Of a stretch of DNA of 64,000 nt, positions 40,899 to 49,838 are shown piece after piece. Below the pieces are notes generated by a model. That model was not told the DNA's origin, made no database searches, and saw only the letters and a program-made list of their open reading frames with translations. The DNA comes from HRBIN15 sp039630445 (GTDB lineage Bacteria; Armatimonadota; Fimbriimonadia; Fimbriimonadales; GBS-DC). The stretch spans positions 1 through 64,000 of the forward strand of contig JBCNVA010000141.1 in NCBI GenBank assembly GCA_039630445.1. The letters run 5' to 3'. How positions within the stretch are numbered: position 1 is the stretch's first letter; each line of letters opens with the position of its first letter. Both the position numbers and the translations under genes were made by a program.

Positions 40899-42323
40899 GT
40901 GAGCCGATGGTTCTGGCGCGTGTTGCTTACTATCGGCGGGTTGCTCGGCTCCTATGTGGGTATGAGCTGCCTGCTGTTTGTGTTGAGCGTGCATCGCGCC
41001 AGCCTCTCGCAGCAGAGTGACCACGGGCATCCTTTTCCCTTACCAGAGCCGTCTGATCGCCTGCTGATTGTCGCGCCGCATCCCGATGATGAAGTGCTGG
41101 GCTGTGGTGGGCTGATTGCTGAAGCGGTTCGGCGGGGCGCGCAGGTGCGCGTGGTCTTTTTGACCAACGGCGATGCCTATCCTGCAGCAGCGACCTTGCT
41201 GTGCCGAAGTACGCCGACGGCACGCGACTTTATCAAGCTGGGCACGCTTCGGATGCAGGAGGCGCGGCGGGCAGGAGAGCTGCTGGGACTTCCCGCCCAT
41301 GACCTCATCTTTCTGGGCTATCCCGATCGCCAGCTCTGGCGGATGGCGACCAACGGCGACAAACCCCTGCTTGCATCCACAACTCGCTGTGCGCGTGTGC
41401 CCTATGCTGAGGCATTCCGTCCTCACGCGCCCTACCGCGCCTCTGCGCTCGTGGAGGACCTGCGCTGCATTCTTAGCGATTTTCAGCCCACGCAGATTTT
41501 CGTGACGCACCCGCTGGACGATCATCCTGATCACATGGTCGCCTCACTCTATGTGCGTGAGGCGATCGCGCAGGCAAAGGAGCGGGGCGAGCTGCTGGTT
41601 AATCCCCAAATCGTTTACTACCTCGTCCACAGGGGCGATTGGCCGCTCCCGCAAGGCTACTATCCTAACCAGCCCCTTGTGCCACCGCGAGGGCTAACGC
41701 ATGAGCCGTGGCTTCACCTACCCCTGCAAGAGGAGATAGGCGCAATAAAGCGTCAAGCGCTTCATGCCCACGAATCACAATTTGCAATCATGTCGCGCTT
41801 CCTAAGCAGTTTTTTGCGCACCAACGAGCTGTTCCTGAGGGATCAAACGCAGCCCGCGTATACTTTCCAAAACCCTGTGGATGATAGCCCGCTGTTGCGC
41901 CTGCGTCCAGGGGCAGACCTGCGCCAGATGGAGGTGGAGCCTGCTCGTCTCGGCTTACGCCTTCGGCTCGAAACACGCGACCCTTTGACCGCGCCCCTGC
42001 GCCTGCACATCACTTTGATCCTGATATCACGCACAGGAGAATGGCAGACACGCACATGGCTTTATGTGCCAGGGCGCGCGCGGGCATTTGATGGGCTGGT
42101 GGAAGTGCAGGGGCAGCAACTCCAGTTCTGGCTGCCCGTGCCTGAGCTGCGGCGCGCCCGACGCGCCTATCTGCTGGTGCAGTCACGCCTGTATCAAGTG
42201 GAGCTGGATCGAAGTGGGCTGTTGCCTATTCCGCTCGCGCCTTCGAGCGAGCATGCAATCGGGGGATCGGATGCCCCATCGCGTGGAGCAGACCGGCAAT
42301 CTGCTCCATCAGGTAGTCGGTGA
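40899..42323 (+). CDS. PIG-L family deacetylase, membrane-anchored
   Basis: 474 residues. An N-terminal helix (VLLTIGGLLGSYVGMSCLLFV) anchors it. The LmbE/PIG-L zinc motif is IVAPHPDDEVLGCGG at about 51-65, and the second cluster is THPLDDHPDHMVA. Residues 330-450 form an extra, poorly conserved domain. Such enzymes remove acetyl groups from GlcNAc-containing lipids or glycoconjugates. The start is GTG with GGAG 4 bases before it. The last 98 bp run antisense through the 3' end of plsC, so the C-terminal 33 residues may be neutral read-through. Confidence 0.88.
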   Translation: MSRWFWRVLLTIGGLLGSYVGMSCLLFVLSVHRASLSQQSDHGHPFPLPEPSDRLLIVAPHPDDEVLGCGGLIAEAVRRGAQVRVVFLTNGDAYPAAATLLCRSTPTARDFIKLGTLRMQEARRAGELLGLPAHDLIFLGYPDRQLWRMATNGDKPLLASTTRCARVPYAEAFRPHAPYRASALVEDLRCILSDFQPTQIFVTHPLDDHPDHMVASLYVREAIAQAKERGELLVNPQIVYYLVHRGDWPLPQGYYPNQPLVPPRGLTHEPWLHLPLQEEIGAIKRQALHAHESQFAIMSRFLSSFLRTNELFLRDQTQPAYTFQNPVDDSPLLRLRPGADLRQMEVEPARLGLRLRLETRDPLTAPLRLHITLILISRTGEWQTRTWLYVPGRARAFDGLVEVQGQQLQFWLPVPELRRARRAYLLVQSRLYQVELDRSGLLPIPLAPSSEHAIGGSDAPSRGADRQSAPSGSR

Positions 42324-42903
42324 AGGCGTCACGTGCCTCGCGATCGGTGCGTCCACCAAACAGCTCCGAATAGGTAATCGGCTTGCCGAAAGCGACTTTG
42401 ACCTTGGCGAGGCGTGGCCACTTGGCGCCGCGGGGCATCGCCCGCTCGGTGCCGATGATGGCGGTGGGTAGCACGGGTGCTCCCGATTGACGCGCCAACA
42501 GCGTCGCGCCCGGCGTGGGCGGGAGCAGGTAGTCGCCCGTGCCACGCGTGCCCTCGATAAAGATCAGCACGGCGCGTCCTTCCTGGAGATAGCGCAACGC
42601 CGTGCGGATTGCACCCACATCTGCTATGCCTCGCTCCACAGGGAAGCCCCCCAGCCGGCGAATGAGCGCGCGCAATACGGGAATGCGAAACAGCTCCGCT
42701 TTGGCGACATAGCGCAACTCACGAGGGCACGCACACCCGATCAACGGCGGGTCCAGCGCGCTCAGATGATTGGAAGCCACCACCAGCGCGCCCTCCAGTG
42801 GCACATGCTGTTCGCCATACACCTCCAGACGAAACAGCAGCCGTGCCAACCCGCGCACCAGCACCCACCCGGCACGATAGAGCCAGTCGTCCGAGCGAAC
42901 CAT
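42226..42903 (-). CDS. plsC: 1-acyl-sn-glycerol-3-phosphate acyltransferase
   Basis: 225 residues. The catalytic H-x4-D motif is in SNHLSALDPP, followed by RLGGFPVERG, FIEGTRGTGDYL and VLPTAIIGTER, the four PlsC acyltransferase blocks. It acylates lysophosphatidic acid to phosphatidic acid at the inner membrane. It lies 3 bp downstream of the OsmC-family gene. Confidence 0.93.
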   Translation of the reverse strand: MVRSDDWLYRAGWVLVRGLARLLFRLEVYGEQHVPLEGALVVASNHLSALDPPLIGCACPRELRYVAKAELFRIPVLRALIRRLGGFPVERGIADVGAIRTALRYLQEGRAVLIFIEGTRGTGDYLLPPTPGATLLARQSGAPVLPTAIIGTERAMPRGAKWPRLAKVKVAFGKPITYSELFGGRTDREARDAFTDYLMEQIAGLLHAMGHPIPRLHARSKARAE

Positions 42904-42906
42904 CGC

Positions 42907-43320
42907 CTACTCCTCGATGCGGAACTGGGAGCGCACCGTGACGGGCACGCGCAAGGTAGCGGACGCCGAGCAGTACTTCTCATCCGAGAGGCGCACCGCG
43001 CGCTCCACCGCCGCAGGATCGAGGTTCTTGCCCTTCAGAATGTGTTCGATCACGACCTCTGTGAAGTGGCGGGGGTGTTCTGCACGGCGTTCTGCGTGGA
43101 TGCGCACGCGATAGTCAGTCAGCTCCTGCTTCATCTTGCGCAGAATCGCCACCACATCGAACGCGGTGCAGGCAGCGACCGCCAGCAGCAGATGCTCCAT
43201 CGGGCGTGCTGCCACATCGTTGCCCCCCGCCTCAGGCGCCGCATCGAACAGAATCGTGTGCCCCGAAGTGGCAACTCCTTCAAATAGCATATTGCCCTTC
43301 CAAACCAGCTCGCCATCCAT
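42907..43320 (-). CDS. OsmC-family peroxiredoxin-like protein
   Basis: About 137 residues. The two redox Cys are in VAACTAFDVVAILRK and DEKYCSASATL. It belongs to the short YhfA/OsmC-like group that reduces organic hydroperoxides or handles reactive sulfur. ATG 43320 is preferred to TTG 43341; a TATCCT box ends 10 nt before it, which suggests a nearly leaderless mRNA. Confidence 0.9.
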   Translation of the reverse strand: MDGELVWKGNMLFEGVATSGHTILFDAAPEAGGNDVAARPMEHLLLAVAACTAFDVVAILRKMKQELTDYRVRIHAERRAEHPRHFTEVVIEHILKGKNLDPAAVERAVRLSDEKYCSASATLRVPVTVRSQFRIEE

Positions 43321-43346
43321 AGGTAAGGAGAGGATACCCAATCAGG

Positions 43347-43667
43347 TTATTTGCCATTCGTTGTTCGTTCGCGCTCTTCCAACTCGGCGCGGCGCACGGC
43401 GAGGTAGAGGTTGATGCCTCGATTGGCAATCATACCGCCCACAATTGCCATTAGCACCAGCAGCAGGATGCCACGCAGGGCAGCCCAGATGCCCGTGGCA
43501 ATCGCGCCCAAATTGGGGTTGTTGCCCCCCGCGCCCTGAAAGAGTCGTTGGGGAGGCGTCTGAAACATCCGATAAGCAAGCCAGAAGGCGATCAGCATCA
43601 GCCCGATGCCCGTCAGGAACACCGCCACCGATAGCAGCCGCCCGAGCCAGTCGCGATAGGGTTTCAT
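43347..43667 (-). CDS. Two-helix membrane protein, unknown function
   Basis: 106 residues with helices at about 10-33 and 58-80 and a charged C-terminal tail. No family recognised. Its ATG overlaps the stop of the HEAT-repeat gene by 4 bp, so both are made together. Confidence 0.7.
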   Translation of the reverse strand: MKPYRDWLGRLLSVAVFLTGIGLMLIAFWLAYRMFQTPPQRLFQGAGGNNPNLGAIATGIWAALRGILLLVLMAIVGGMIANRGINLYLAVRRAELEERERTTNGK

Positions 43668-45109
43668 GGCGAGAGTTGCATCAGCGCTTCGTGCGCGAGC
43701 TGGCGCAGGGCGTGGTCTGGCGCGTTCAGGGCTTGCTCAAAAAGGGGCTTGGCGGCATGGGTGCGACGCGCCTTGAGAGCGATCAGGGCGTATCGGCGCG
43801 TGGCAGGTTCCTGGGCCGCGCGTAGCAAAGCGGGTTCTGCCTCTGGAATCTGGCTCAGGGCAAGCGCTGCGAAGTAGGCAGCGGTGGGCAGCTCTGGGCT
43901 GTCTAATTGGCTGAATCGGCGCAGGGCATCCAGCAGGGCGGGCAGGGCAGGTTTGCCGATGCGGCTGAGGCTACGCACCGCACTCATCGCCACGCCGCCA
44001 TCCGCAGCACGCAGCGCATCGATCAGGGCGGGCACGGCTTCAGGACGCCCCACAACGCCCAGCGCATCAGCGGCAGCGCGCTGCACCCGCGCGTCAGGGT
44101 CACTCAGGGCGCGACGCAGTAGCTCCACCGAACGCGCCTCCGAGATGCCGCTCAGCGCCGTCACAGCGCGCAGACGCACACTAACCCGAGAATCGCTCAA
44201 TGCCTGCGCCAGCGCATCGAGGGCGCGCCCACCTGCTTTTTGCAACCCTTGCGCCGCCGCATCCGCCACCTGCGAATCGAGGTCGCCCAGCGCATCGGTT
44301 AGCGCGCGAATTGCGCTCGGCGTGCCAATCTGACCCAGCCCCAGGGCGACTTGTGCGCGCGCATCAGGATCCTCCGACGGCGAACGCAACGCCTCTATCA
44401 GGATCGACTCGGTGCGTGGGTCAGCGATACTACCAAGCGCGACCAGCACGATGCGCCGCTTTTCGGTAGGCAGGTTCAGATAGGGCAGCAGGGCATCGGT
44501 GGCGCGGCGGTCGCCGATGCGTCCCAGCGCGGTGATGGCATCCAGCTTCAGCCCCTCATCGGTTGCCCGATTGAGGATGTCAAGCAGTCCGGGCACACTG
44601 ACGCTGCCGAACTGAACCAGCACCTCGGCGGCGGCAGAGCGGGCGTCAGCATTCTCAAACGCTTTGAGCGCGACGGGCAAGCAGCGTATGCCCAACTGTA
44701 CCATCACCTTCACGGTGCCGTTTTTCACATTTGCATCGGGATTTTTCAGCCCTTCGGCAAGCGCATCTAAGTTCTCACCTCCAATTTTGAGCAGTACCTG
44801 CAGGAAGCGGTCGCGCACACGCGGTTCTGGGTCGCGCAGCATAGCAAGTGCCACTTTCACGCCGACGGCGTTATTGAGGCTCTCTGCTCCAAGTGCCACA
44901 CGCAGGCGTCGAGGCGGACGACGCGACTGAATAAGGTCAAAAAAATCTTCCCGTTCCGAAAGCAGAGTGAGGGCGCGTTTTTGCTTTTCCAAGTCGCGTC
45001 CCGTCGCCTCCTCGATTAGGCGGTTGGTGACAATATTGTTCCAGATGGCGCTGCCGATGATGAAGGCGACGACAGCCCCGAACAAGATGCGAGCGATCCA
45101 CTGGCTCAT
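43664..45109 (-). CDS. Membrane-anchored HEAT-repeat protein
   Basis: 481 residues. One N-terminal helix (ILFGAVVAFIIGSAIWNNI) is followed by about twelve HEAT/PBS-lyase-like repeats of some 31 residues (DPEPRVRDRFLQVLLKIG, DLDSQVADAAAQGLQKAG, DPDARVQRAAADALGVVG). It is a scaffold for protein contacts; no enzyme motif. It overlaps both neighbours by 4 bp (ATGA), making a three-gene coupled unit with the TPR protein and the two-helix protein. Confidence 0.88.
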   Translation of the reverse strand: MSQWIARILFGAVVAFIIGSAIWNNIVTNRLIEEATGRDLEKQKRALTLLSEREDFFDLIQSRRPPRRLRVALGAESLNNAVGVKVALAMLRDPEPRVRDRFLQVLLKIGGENLDALAEGLKNPDANVKNGTVKVMVQLGIRCLPVALKAFENADARSAAAEVLVQFGSVSVPGLLDILNRATDEGLKLDAITALGRIGDRRATDALLPYLNLPTEKRRIVLVALGSIADPRTESILIEALRSPSEDPDARAQVALGLGQIGTPSAIRALTDALGDLDSQVADAAAQGLQKAGGRALDALAQALSDSRVSVRLRAVTALSGISEARSVELLRRALSDPDARVQRAAADALGVVGRPEAVPALIDALRAADGGVAMSAVRSLSRIGKPALPALLDALRRFSQLDSPELPTAAYFAALALSQIPEAEPALLRAAQEPATRRYALIALKARRTHAAKPLFEQALNAPDHALRQLAHEALMQLSP

Positions 45110-46191
45110 CGGATGGTAGGATTCGTAGGCGGCGGTAAGTTTCCTGTTGGTGAGCTACCTGTAGGCAGCGGCACAGCAGGGTTCCACCAGACACTGGCAG
45201 CGCTGAATATCGCTTCGATCTGCGCCTCGGTCAGCGTGTGCACATCGGGGGGTAGCATCACGCGCCCGATTTCGGCTGAGAAGAGCAGGGTGTCCGCCCC
45301 GCCTGTGCTGGGCGTGAGAACCGTGATGATGAGGCTCTGCAGACTGGGTGCCTGCTCCAGCGCGACGGAGGCGACAAGCAGGGCTTCTTGCATCACGCGC
45401 GTCCGAGTGAGCGCGCCCGCCTGGATGCGTGTGCGCACCGTCCAACGGTTGGTTAACGGATCGAACAGACACCAGACAGGCAAGCCATTCAGTCGCTGGC
45501 TAATCGCACGCGCCAGCTGCTCCTCGGTCTCACTCATACCGCTGAAGGGTGGCGCGGCATTTAGGGCATCCTTATCTGGCTCAGCGGGCGGCTGGGTGGG
45601 AGGCGGGATGGCTGGCGAGTTTGTGTTGCGCCCTGTGGCGTTGTCGGAGGGCTTTGCGAGAGTGGTCTGCTCGGTGGCTGCGAGTGTGAGGCGCTGTCCC
45701 GCCACAAAGGCAGATGCAACGACAATCAGCACCAATAGACTCCCCAACACATAGACCCAGACGCGCGTCGAGGGCGCGCTCGCGGGCGGAGCAGGTGGTG
45801 TTGCCGTCGGCGCTTGCTGTGCCGTCTGCATCGCGCGCAGATTGTCCAACTTCGCTCGATAGACAGAATTGTTCGGCGCGAGATCGACCAGTAGCTCGTA
45901 CCACTGGATGGCATCAGGCAGCTTGCCCTGATCGGCGTAGATGTCGCCCAGCAGGGCATGGGCGGTTTCGTTGCTGGGGTAGCGCCTCAGGATACCGAGG
46001 CAGACCTCGACAGCCTCCTCGTAACGCCCCTGCATCCGCAACAAGTTCGCCCGCGCGATTTCGGGATAGACCTCGCGGTCAGAACCCTCGGCATAGAGGG
46101 GATCCGTCGTGTCCTCGCGCAGGCGCGCCCCACACTCCATGCAGAACGCGCTGGTGTCAGGTATTTCCGCAAAGCACTTGGAGCAGACCAT
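45106..46191 (-). CDS. Zinc-ribbon/TPR membrane protein
   Basis: About 361 residues. An N-terminal zinc ribbon (CSKCFAEIPDTSAFCMECG) is followed by TPR repeats (YPEIARANLLRMQGRYEEAVE, NETAHALLGDIYADQGKLPDA), one transmembrane helix (VYVLGSLLVLIVVASAFVAG), a Pro/Thr-rich linker and an extracytoplasmic domain. The layout suggests a sensor or assembly scaffold. ATG 46191 is chosen because the ribbon begins there and a TATAAT box ends 10 nt before it. Confidence 0.85.
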   Translation of the reverse strand: MVCSKCFAEIPDTSAFCMECGARLREDTTDPLYAEGSDREVYPEIARANLLRMQGRYEEAVEVCLGILRRYPSNETAHALLGDIYADQGKLPDAIQWYELLVDLAPNNSVYRAKLDNLRAMQTAQQAPTATPPAPPASAPSTRVWVYVLGSLLVLIVVASAFVAGQRLTLAATEQTTLAKPSDNATGRNTNSPAIPPPTQPPAEPDKDALNAAPPFSGMSETEEQLARAISQRLNGLPVWCLFDPLTNRWTVRTRIQAGALTRTRVMQEALLVASVALEQAPSLQSLIITVLTPSTGGADTLLFSAEIGRVMLPPDVHTLTEAQIEAIFSAASVWWNPAVPLPTGSSPTGNLPPPTNPTIR

Positions 46192-46201
46192 CGCAGTTTT
46201 A

Positions 46202-46207
46202 ATTATA
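46202..46207 (-). promoter_or_regulatory. Leaderless-type -10 box of the TPR-HEAT operon
   Basis: GGC-TATAAT on the minus strand, ending 10 nt before ATG 46191. Confidence 0.55.
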
Positions 46208-46373
46208 GCCTGTTGCTGCAAGTGCTGTTCCGCTGATGAGGCGCAGTTGCGTCAGTTGGTGGAGGCGTTTCTTGCCCAGCGTGCGCCGTGCGTTGCCAAG
46301 CGTCCGACGCCGGCATGGTAGGGCGGAGCGCAGGCACTGCGGGAGCGCTATACTTCGGTAGAACTTCAGCGGG

Positions 46374-47822
46374 CTACCGCTCGATGGTTAGCACCTGAAT
46401 CATATTCGTGTTGCCAGGCACATTGACGGGCACGCCAGCAGTCAGCACCACACGGTCGCCGCGGTGCACGAGGCGCGTCTGGCGAGCAGCGATCAGCGCT
46501 TGCGTGGTCATCTCGTCGGTGTTGGACACACGGGGAATGCGCAGGGGCGCGACACCCCACAGCAGCGCGAGTCGTCGCCAGAGGCGCTCGTTGTCGGTCA
46601 GCGCAAGAATTGGTTGCGCAGGGCGGAAGTGGGAGACCCAGCGCGGTGTGCCCCCCGAAGTGGTGGGCGTCAGGATCGCCTTGGCACCGACCATCTCCGC
46701 TACCAGGCATGCTGCGCGCGCCACCGCCTCGGTGGTGGAGTGATAGGCAGAGGTGCCCCCTGGAGGGCAGTCAAGCCTCTTTGCACGGAGCAGCTCCTCC
46801 TCCGCATGTTCGGCGATGCGCGCCATCCAGCGCACCGCTTGCACAGGATACGCACCGACCGCCGTCTCGCCCGAAAGCATCAGCGCGTCGCTGCCGTCTA
46901 ATACAGCGTTCGCCACATCGGTGGCTTCGGCGCGTGTTGGACGCCCCTCACGGATCATGCTCTCCAGCATCTGCGTGGCGGTGATCACAGGCTTGGCGCG
47001 CGCGTTGCACAGCCGAATGATGCGCTTCTGCAGCGCAGGCACCTCCGCCAGATCGACCTGCACGCCCAGATCACCCCGCGCCACCATCACGCCGTCCGAC
47101 ACCTCGATAATCTCCTCCAGGTCGTCCAATGCGCTGCGCTGCTCAATCTTGGCAATCACGGGTGTGTCGGCGCCGTGCTCCTTGATGAGCGCTTGCAGGT
47201 TCAGCACATCGGACACGCTGCGAATGAAGGAGAGCGCAATCCAATCCACGCCTGCATCCAGCCCCTGCTTGAGATCCTCGCGGTCTTTAGGCGTCATGGA
47301 GGGGAGCGCCAGCGTGCGGTTGGGCAAGGTGATGCCGCGCTGGGAACGCAACTCACCCCCTTCCAACACGATGGCTTCGATTTCGCCCGCCAGCACGCGC
47401 GTAATCAGCAGTTCGATGCTGCCGTCATCCACAAGCAGGCGGTCGTTGGGCTGGGCAACGCGAAAGATTTCGGGCACGGGCAGCGGAATTAGAACCCCCT
47501 CACCCGTACCCTCTCCCCCTGAATGGGGAGAGGGGCTTTCTGGTAGCGCGAAGCGTACCGTTTGTCCTTCCTGCAGCATTAGCGGCGCGGGCAGAGTGCC
47601 GATGCGTACCTTTGGTCCCGCCAGGTCAAGCAGCACAGCAATAGGCACACCGTAGCGCACCTCCGCCTCACGCACCCAGCCAATCCACTGGCGACGGGTG
47701 TCCCAGTCGCCATGGGCGGTATTGATGCGGGCAACATTCATCCCCGCTTCGACCAGCTCGCAAATCTTTTCAAAGGAGCTGACGGCGGGTCCCAGCGTGG
47801 CGATGATTTTGGTGTGCCTCAT
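46374..47822 (-). CDS. pyk: Pyruvate kinase with an inserted palindromic repeat
   Basis: Converts PEP and ADP to pyruvate and ATP. 482 residues. The N-terminus RHTKIIATLGPAVSSFEKI, the barrel motif IAKIEQRSALDDLEEII, VMVARGDLGVQ and ITATQMLESMIREGRPTRAEATDVANAVLDG are all present. In the mobile B domain (about residues 94-112) there is an extra SPSPHSGGEGTGEG segment. Its DNA is a 10-bp-stem palindrome of a kind seen as genomic repeats. Its ATG overlaps the eno stop (ATGA), so it is the second gene of a glycolytic operon. Confidence 0.95.
   Translation of the reverse strand: MRHTKIIATLGPAVSSFEKICELVEAGMNVARINTAHGDWDTRRQWIGWVREAEVRYGVPIAVLLDLAGPKVRIGTLPAPLMLQEGQTVRFALPESPSPHSGGEGTGEGVLIPLPVPEIFRVAQPNDRLLVDDGSIELLITRVLAGEIEAIVLEGGELRSQRGITLPNRTLALPSMTPKDREDLKQGLDAGVDWIALSFIRSVSDVLNLQALIKEHGADTPVIAKIEQRSALDDLEEIIEVSDGVMVARGDLGVQVDLAEVPALQKRIIRLCNARAKPVITATQMLESMIREGRPTRAEATDVANAVLDGSDALMLSGETAVGAYPVQAVRWMARIAEHAEEELLRAKRLDCPPGGTSAYHSTTEAVARAACLVAEMVGAKAILTPTTSGGTPRWVSHFRPAQPILALTDNERLWRRLALLWGVAPLRIPRVSNTDEMTTQALIAARQTRLVHRGDRVVLTAGVPVNVPGNTNMIQVLTIER
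47509..47534. repeat. In-frame palindromic repeat inside pyk
   Basis: CCCTCTCCCC (47509-47518), loop CTGAAT, GGGGAGAGGG (47525-47534), flanked by CCCTCACCC-type sequence from 47496. It matches the style of dispersed intergenic palindromes but lies inside an essential gene, translated as PSPHSGGEGTGEG. Confidence 0.85.
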
Positions 47823-49093
47823 AGCCCAAAGGCGGAGCCTCCTGCATAGACCGCACTGGAGCCGAGTTCCTCCTCGATGCGCAGGAGCTGATTGTATTTA
47901 GCGACGCGCTCGCTGCGACAGGGTGCGCCCGTTTTGATCTGCCCTGCGTTCACAGCCACCGCCAGGTCGGCAATCGTGGTGTCCTCCGTTTCGCCCGAGC
48001 GGTGCGAGATAATTGTCGCATAGCCGTTGCGGTGCGCGTAGCGGATGGTGTCCAGCGTCTCGGTCAGCGTGCCGATCTGGTTGGGCTTGATGAGGATGCT
48101 ATTCGCACAGCCCTGCCGAATCCCGCGCTCCAGACGGTTGCTGTTCGTCACGAACAGGTCATCGCCCACCAGTTGAATTTTGCTACCCAGTGCCTGCGTG
48201 AGCGCCGCCCAACCTTCCCAGTCGTCCTCTGCCAGCCCATCCTCAATAGAGATAATAGGGAAGCGTGCCACCAGCTGCTCGTACAGGCGAATCATGCCCT
48301 CACTGTCCAGCACTCGATCCTCCGCCCGCAGCACATAGGAGCCATCGCGGTGGAGTTCAGAGGCGGCCGCGTCGAGGGCGAAGTAGACCTCCTCACCCAG
48401 CTTATAGCCCGCGCGCTCCACTGCGAGGCTCAGCAGTTCGAAGGCACGCTCGGCGCTGGGCAAAGCAGGCGCGAAGCCTCCTTCGTCGCCTACCGTGGTG
48501 CTGAGACCCTGCTCGCTCAGCACCTTCTTTAGCTGGTGATAGATCTCTGTGCCCATGCGCAGGGCTTCGGCAAAGGTGGACGCGCCTACAGGCACGATCA
48601 TGAACTCTTGGAAGTCGGCACCGCCCTCCGCATGCTTGCCGCCGTTGAGAATGTTCATCATCGGCACAGGTAGCACATGGGCGTCCACACCACCAAGATA
48701 GCGGTAAAGCGGTAAACCGAAGTGGTCTGCAGCAGCGTGTGCTACTGCCAGCGACACACCTAAAATGGCATTTGCCCCCAGGCGCGACTTGTTTGGTGTG
48801 CCATCCAGCGAGATCATCAACTCGTCCACCTCGCGCTGGTTGGTTGCGTCGACACCTTCCAGCGCAGGAGCAATGTGTTCCTGAATGCTTTCGATGGCTT
48901 GGCGCACACCCTTGCCCAGATAGCGTTCGTCATTGTCGCGCAGCTCAAGGGCTTCATACGAGCCAGTGGACGCACCCGAGGGCACAGCCGCCCGCCCAAA
49001 CGCACCATCCTCCAGAATCACTTCCACCTCGATTGTGGGGTTGCCGCGTGAGTCGAGAATCTCGCGTGCCCGAATCGTGTCAATCGTCACCAT
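47819..49093 (-). CDS. eno: Enolase
   Basis: Converts 2-phosphoglycerate to PEP. 424 residues from ATG 49093, which begins MVTIDTIRAREILDSRGNPT. The 23 codons upstream in frame are not enolase. Key segments: ANAILGVSLAVAHAAA, PVPMMNILNGGKHAEGGADF, SIEDGLAEDDW, QLVGDDLFVTN and ISHRSGETEDTTIADLAVA. GGGAG precedes the start, with TATAAT 25 bp before the ATG. pyk is translationally coupled downstream. Confidence 0.97.
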   Translation of the reverse strand: MVTIDTIRAREILDSRGNPTIEVEVILEDGAFGRAAVPSGASTGSYEALELRDNDERYLGKGVRQAIESIQEHIAPALEGVDATNQREVDELMISLDGTPNKSRLGANAILGVSLAVAHAAADHFGLPLYRYLGGVDAHVLPVPMMNILNGGKHAEGGADFQEFMIVPVGASTFAEALRMGTEIYHQLKKVLSEQGLSTTVGDEGGFAPALPSAERAFELLSLAVERAGYKLGEEVYFALDAAASELHRDGSYVLRAEDRVLDSEGMIRLYEQLVARFPIISIEDGLAEDDWEGWAALTQALGSKIQLVGDDLFVTNSNRLERGIRQGCANSILIKPNQIGTLTETLDTIRYAHRNGYATIISHRSGETEDTTIADLAVAVNAGQIKTGAPCRSERVAKYNQLLRIEEELGSSAVYAGGSAFGL

Positions 49094-49130
49094 CGCTCGG
49101 CTCCCAAGTGCGAGAGGGATTATACCTGCT

Positions 49131-49499
49131 CTATTCCTCTGCCTCAACTCGCAAGTGCACAATCCGAACCCGCCCCTCAGACGCCACTATCAAATTCCCT
49201 GCCAGCATATCCCCGTACTCGCGCAACACTTCTGATAGAACCCGAATCTTGTTCGCTACCCGCTCATCCTGTAAGCGCAACAGCAACACCCCCCGATGCG
49301 CTTGGCGATCCCGCACCACTCGCGTCCCAAACTCTTTATCACTAGTGATGATAATTCGATCCTCACGCACTGCCAGCTCCATCACGGTGGCATCATCCAA
49401 CCCCCGCGCTTGCTCATAAACCGAGAACACATCGTGTCCCTGCTCACGCAACCAGCGGGCAACTGAAGGGCCTGTGCATTCATCCACCAAGAAACGCAT
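49131..49499 (-). CDS. DUF5615 PIN-like protein (putative toxin)
   Basis: 122 residues. MRFLVDECTGPSVARWLREQGHDV, then IIITSDKEFG and the acidic C-terminal part match DUF5615 PIN-like proteins, with Asp6 and Glu7 and Asp in TSDKEFG as likely metal ligands of an RNase. It begins right after the stop of the DUF433 gene, the partner typical of this family, and together they look like a toxin-antitoxin pair. Confidence 0.85.
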   Translation of the reverse strand: MRFLVDECTGPSVARWLREQGHDVFSVYEQARGLDDATVMELAVREDRIIITSDKEFGTRVVRDRQAHRGVLLLRLQDERVANKIRVLSEVLREYGDMLAGNLIVASEGRVRIVHLRVEAEE

Positions 49500-49748
49500 C
49501 TAACCAACCTCAGTATCCAGAGGGGCAAAGCTAATGTTTTCCAATGCCTTAGCTGCAAACAGCAGGCAGGCGCGGATATCATCAGGCGTCAAACCCTCGT
49601 ACTCCTGAAGGATCTCCTCTATGGTCATCCCACTTGCCAGCAGGTGCAGAATGTAGGCAACGCTAAGGCGCGTGCCACAAATGACAGGTTGCCCCGCCAA
49701 TACGCGCGGGTCACTGGTGATGCGCTCTATTAGTGCCTTGCGTTCCAT
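49500..49748 (-). CDS. DUF433 antitoxin-like protein
   Basis: 82 residues with RITSDPRVLAGQPVICGTRLSV and LASGMTIEEILQEYEGLTPDDIRACLLFA, the two conserved blocks of DUF433. The fold is a helix-turn-helix; these proteins pair with PIN-like toxins. Its stop abuts the start of the DUF5615 gene. A TATAAT box (49769-49774) lies 20 nt before the ATG, with no SD. Confidence 0.88.
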   Translation of the reverse strand: MERKALIERITSDPRVLAGQPVICGTRLSVAYILHLLASGMTIEEILQEYEGLTPDDIRACLLFAAKALENISFAPLDTEVG

Positions 49749-49838
49749 ATGGGTTCACTCGCGAAGGGATTATACCCAAAGACATGCATTTCCTGTTGCC
49801 ACACCAATCCTCAGCACCCAAGTCCAGCAGGCAACACT

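Noticed and set aside
46109..46321. 70-codon plus-strand frame between the TPR gene and pyk
   Set aside because: Its first half is antisense to the TPR gene and the rest (about 30 residues) matches nothing I know.
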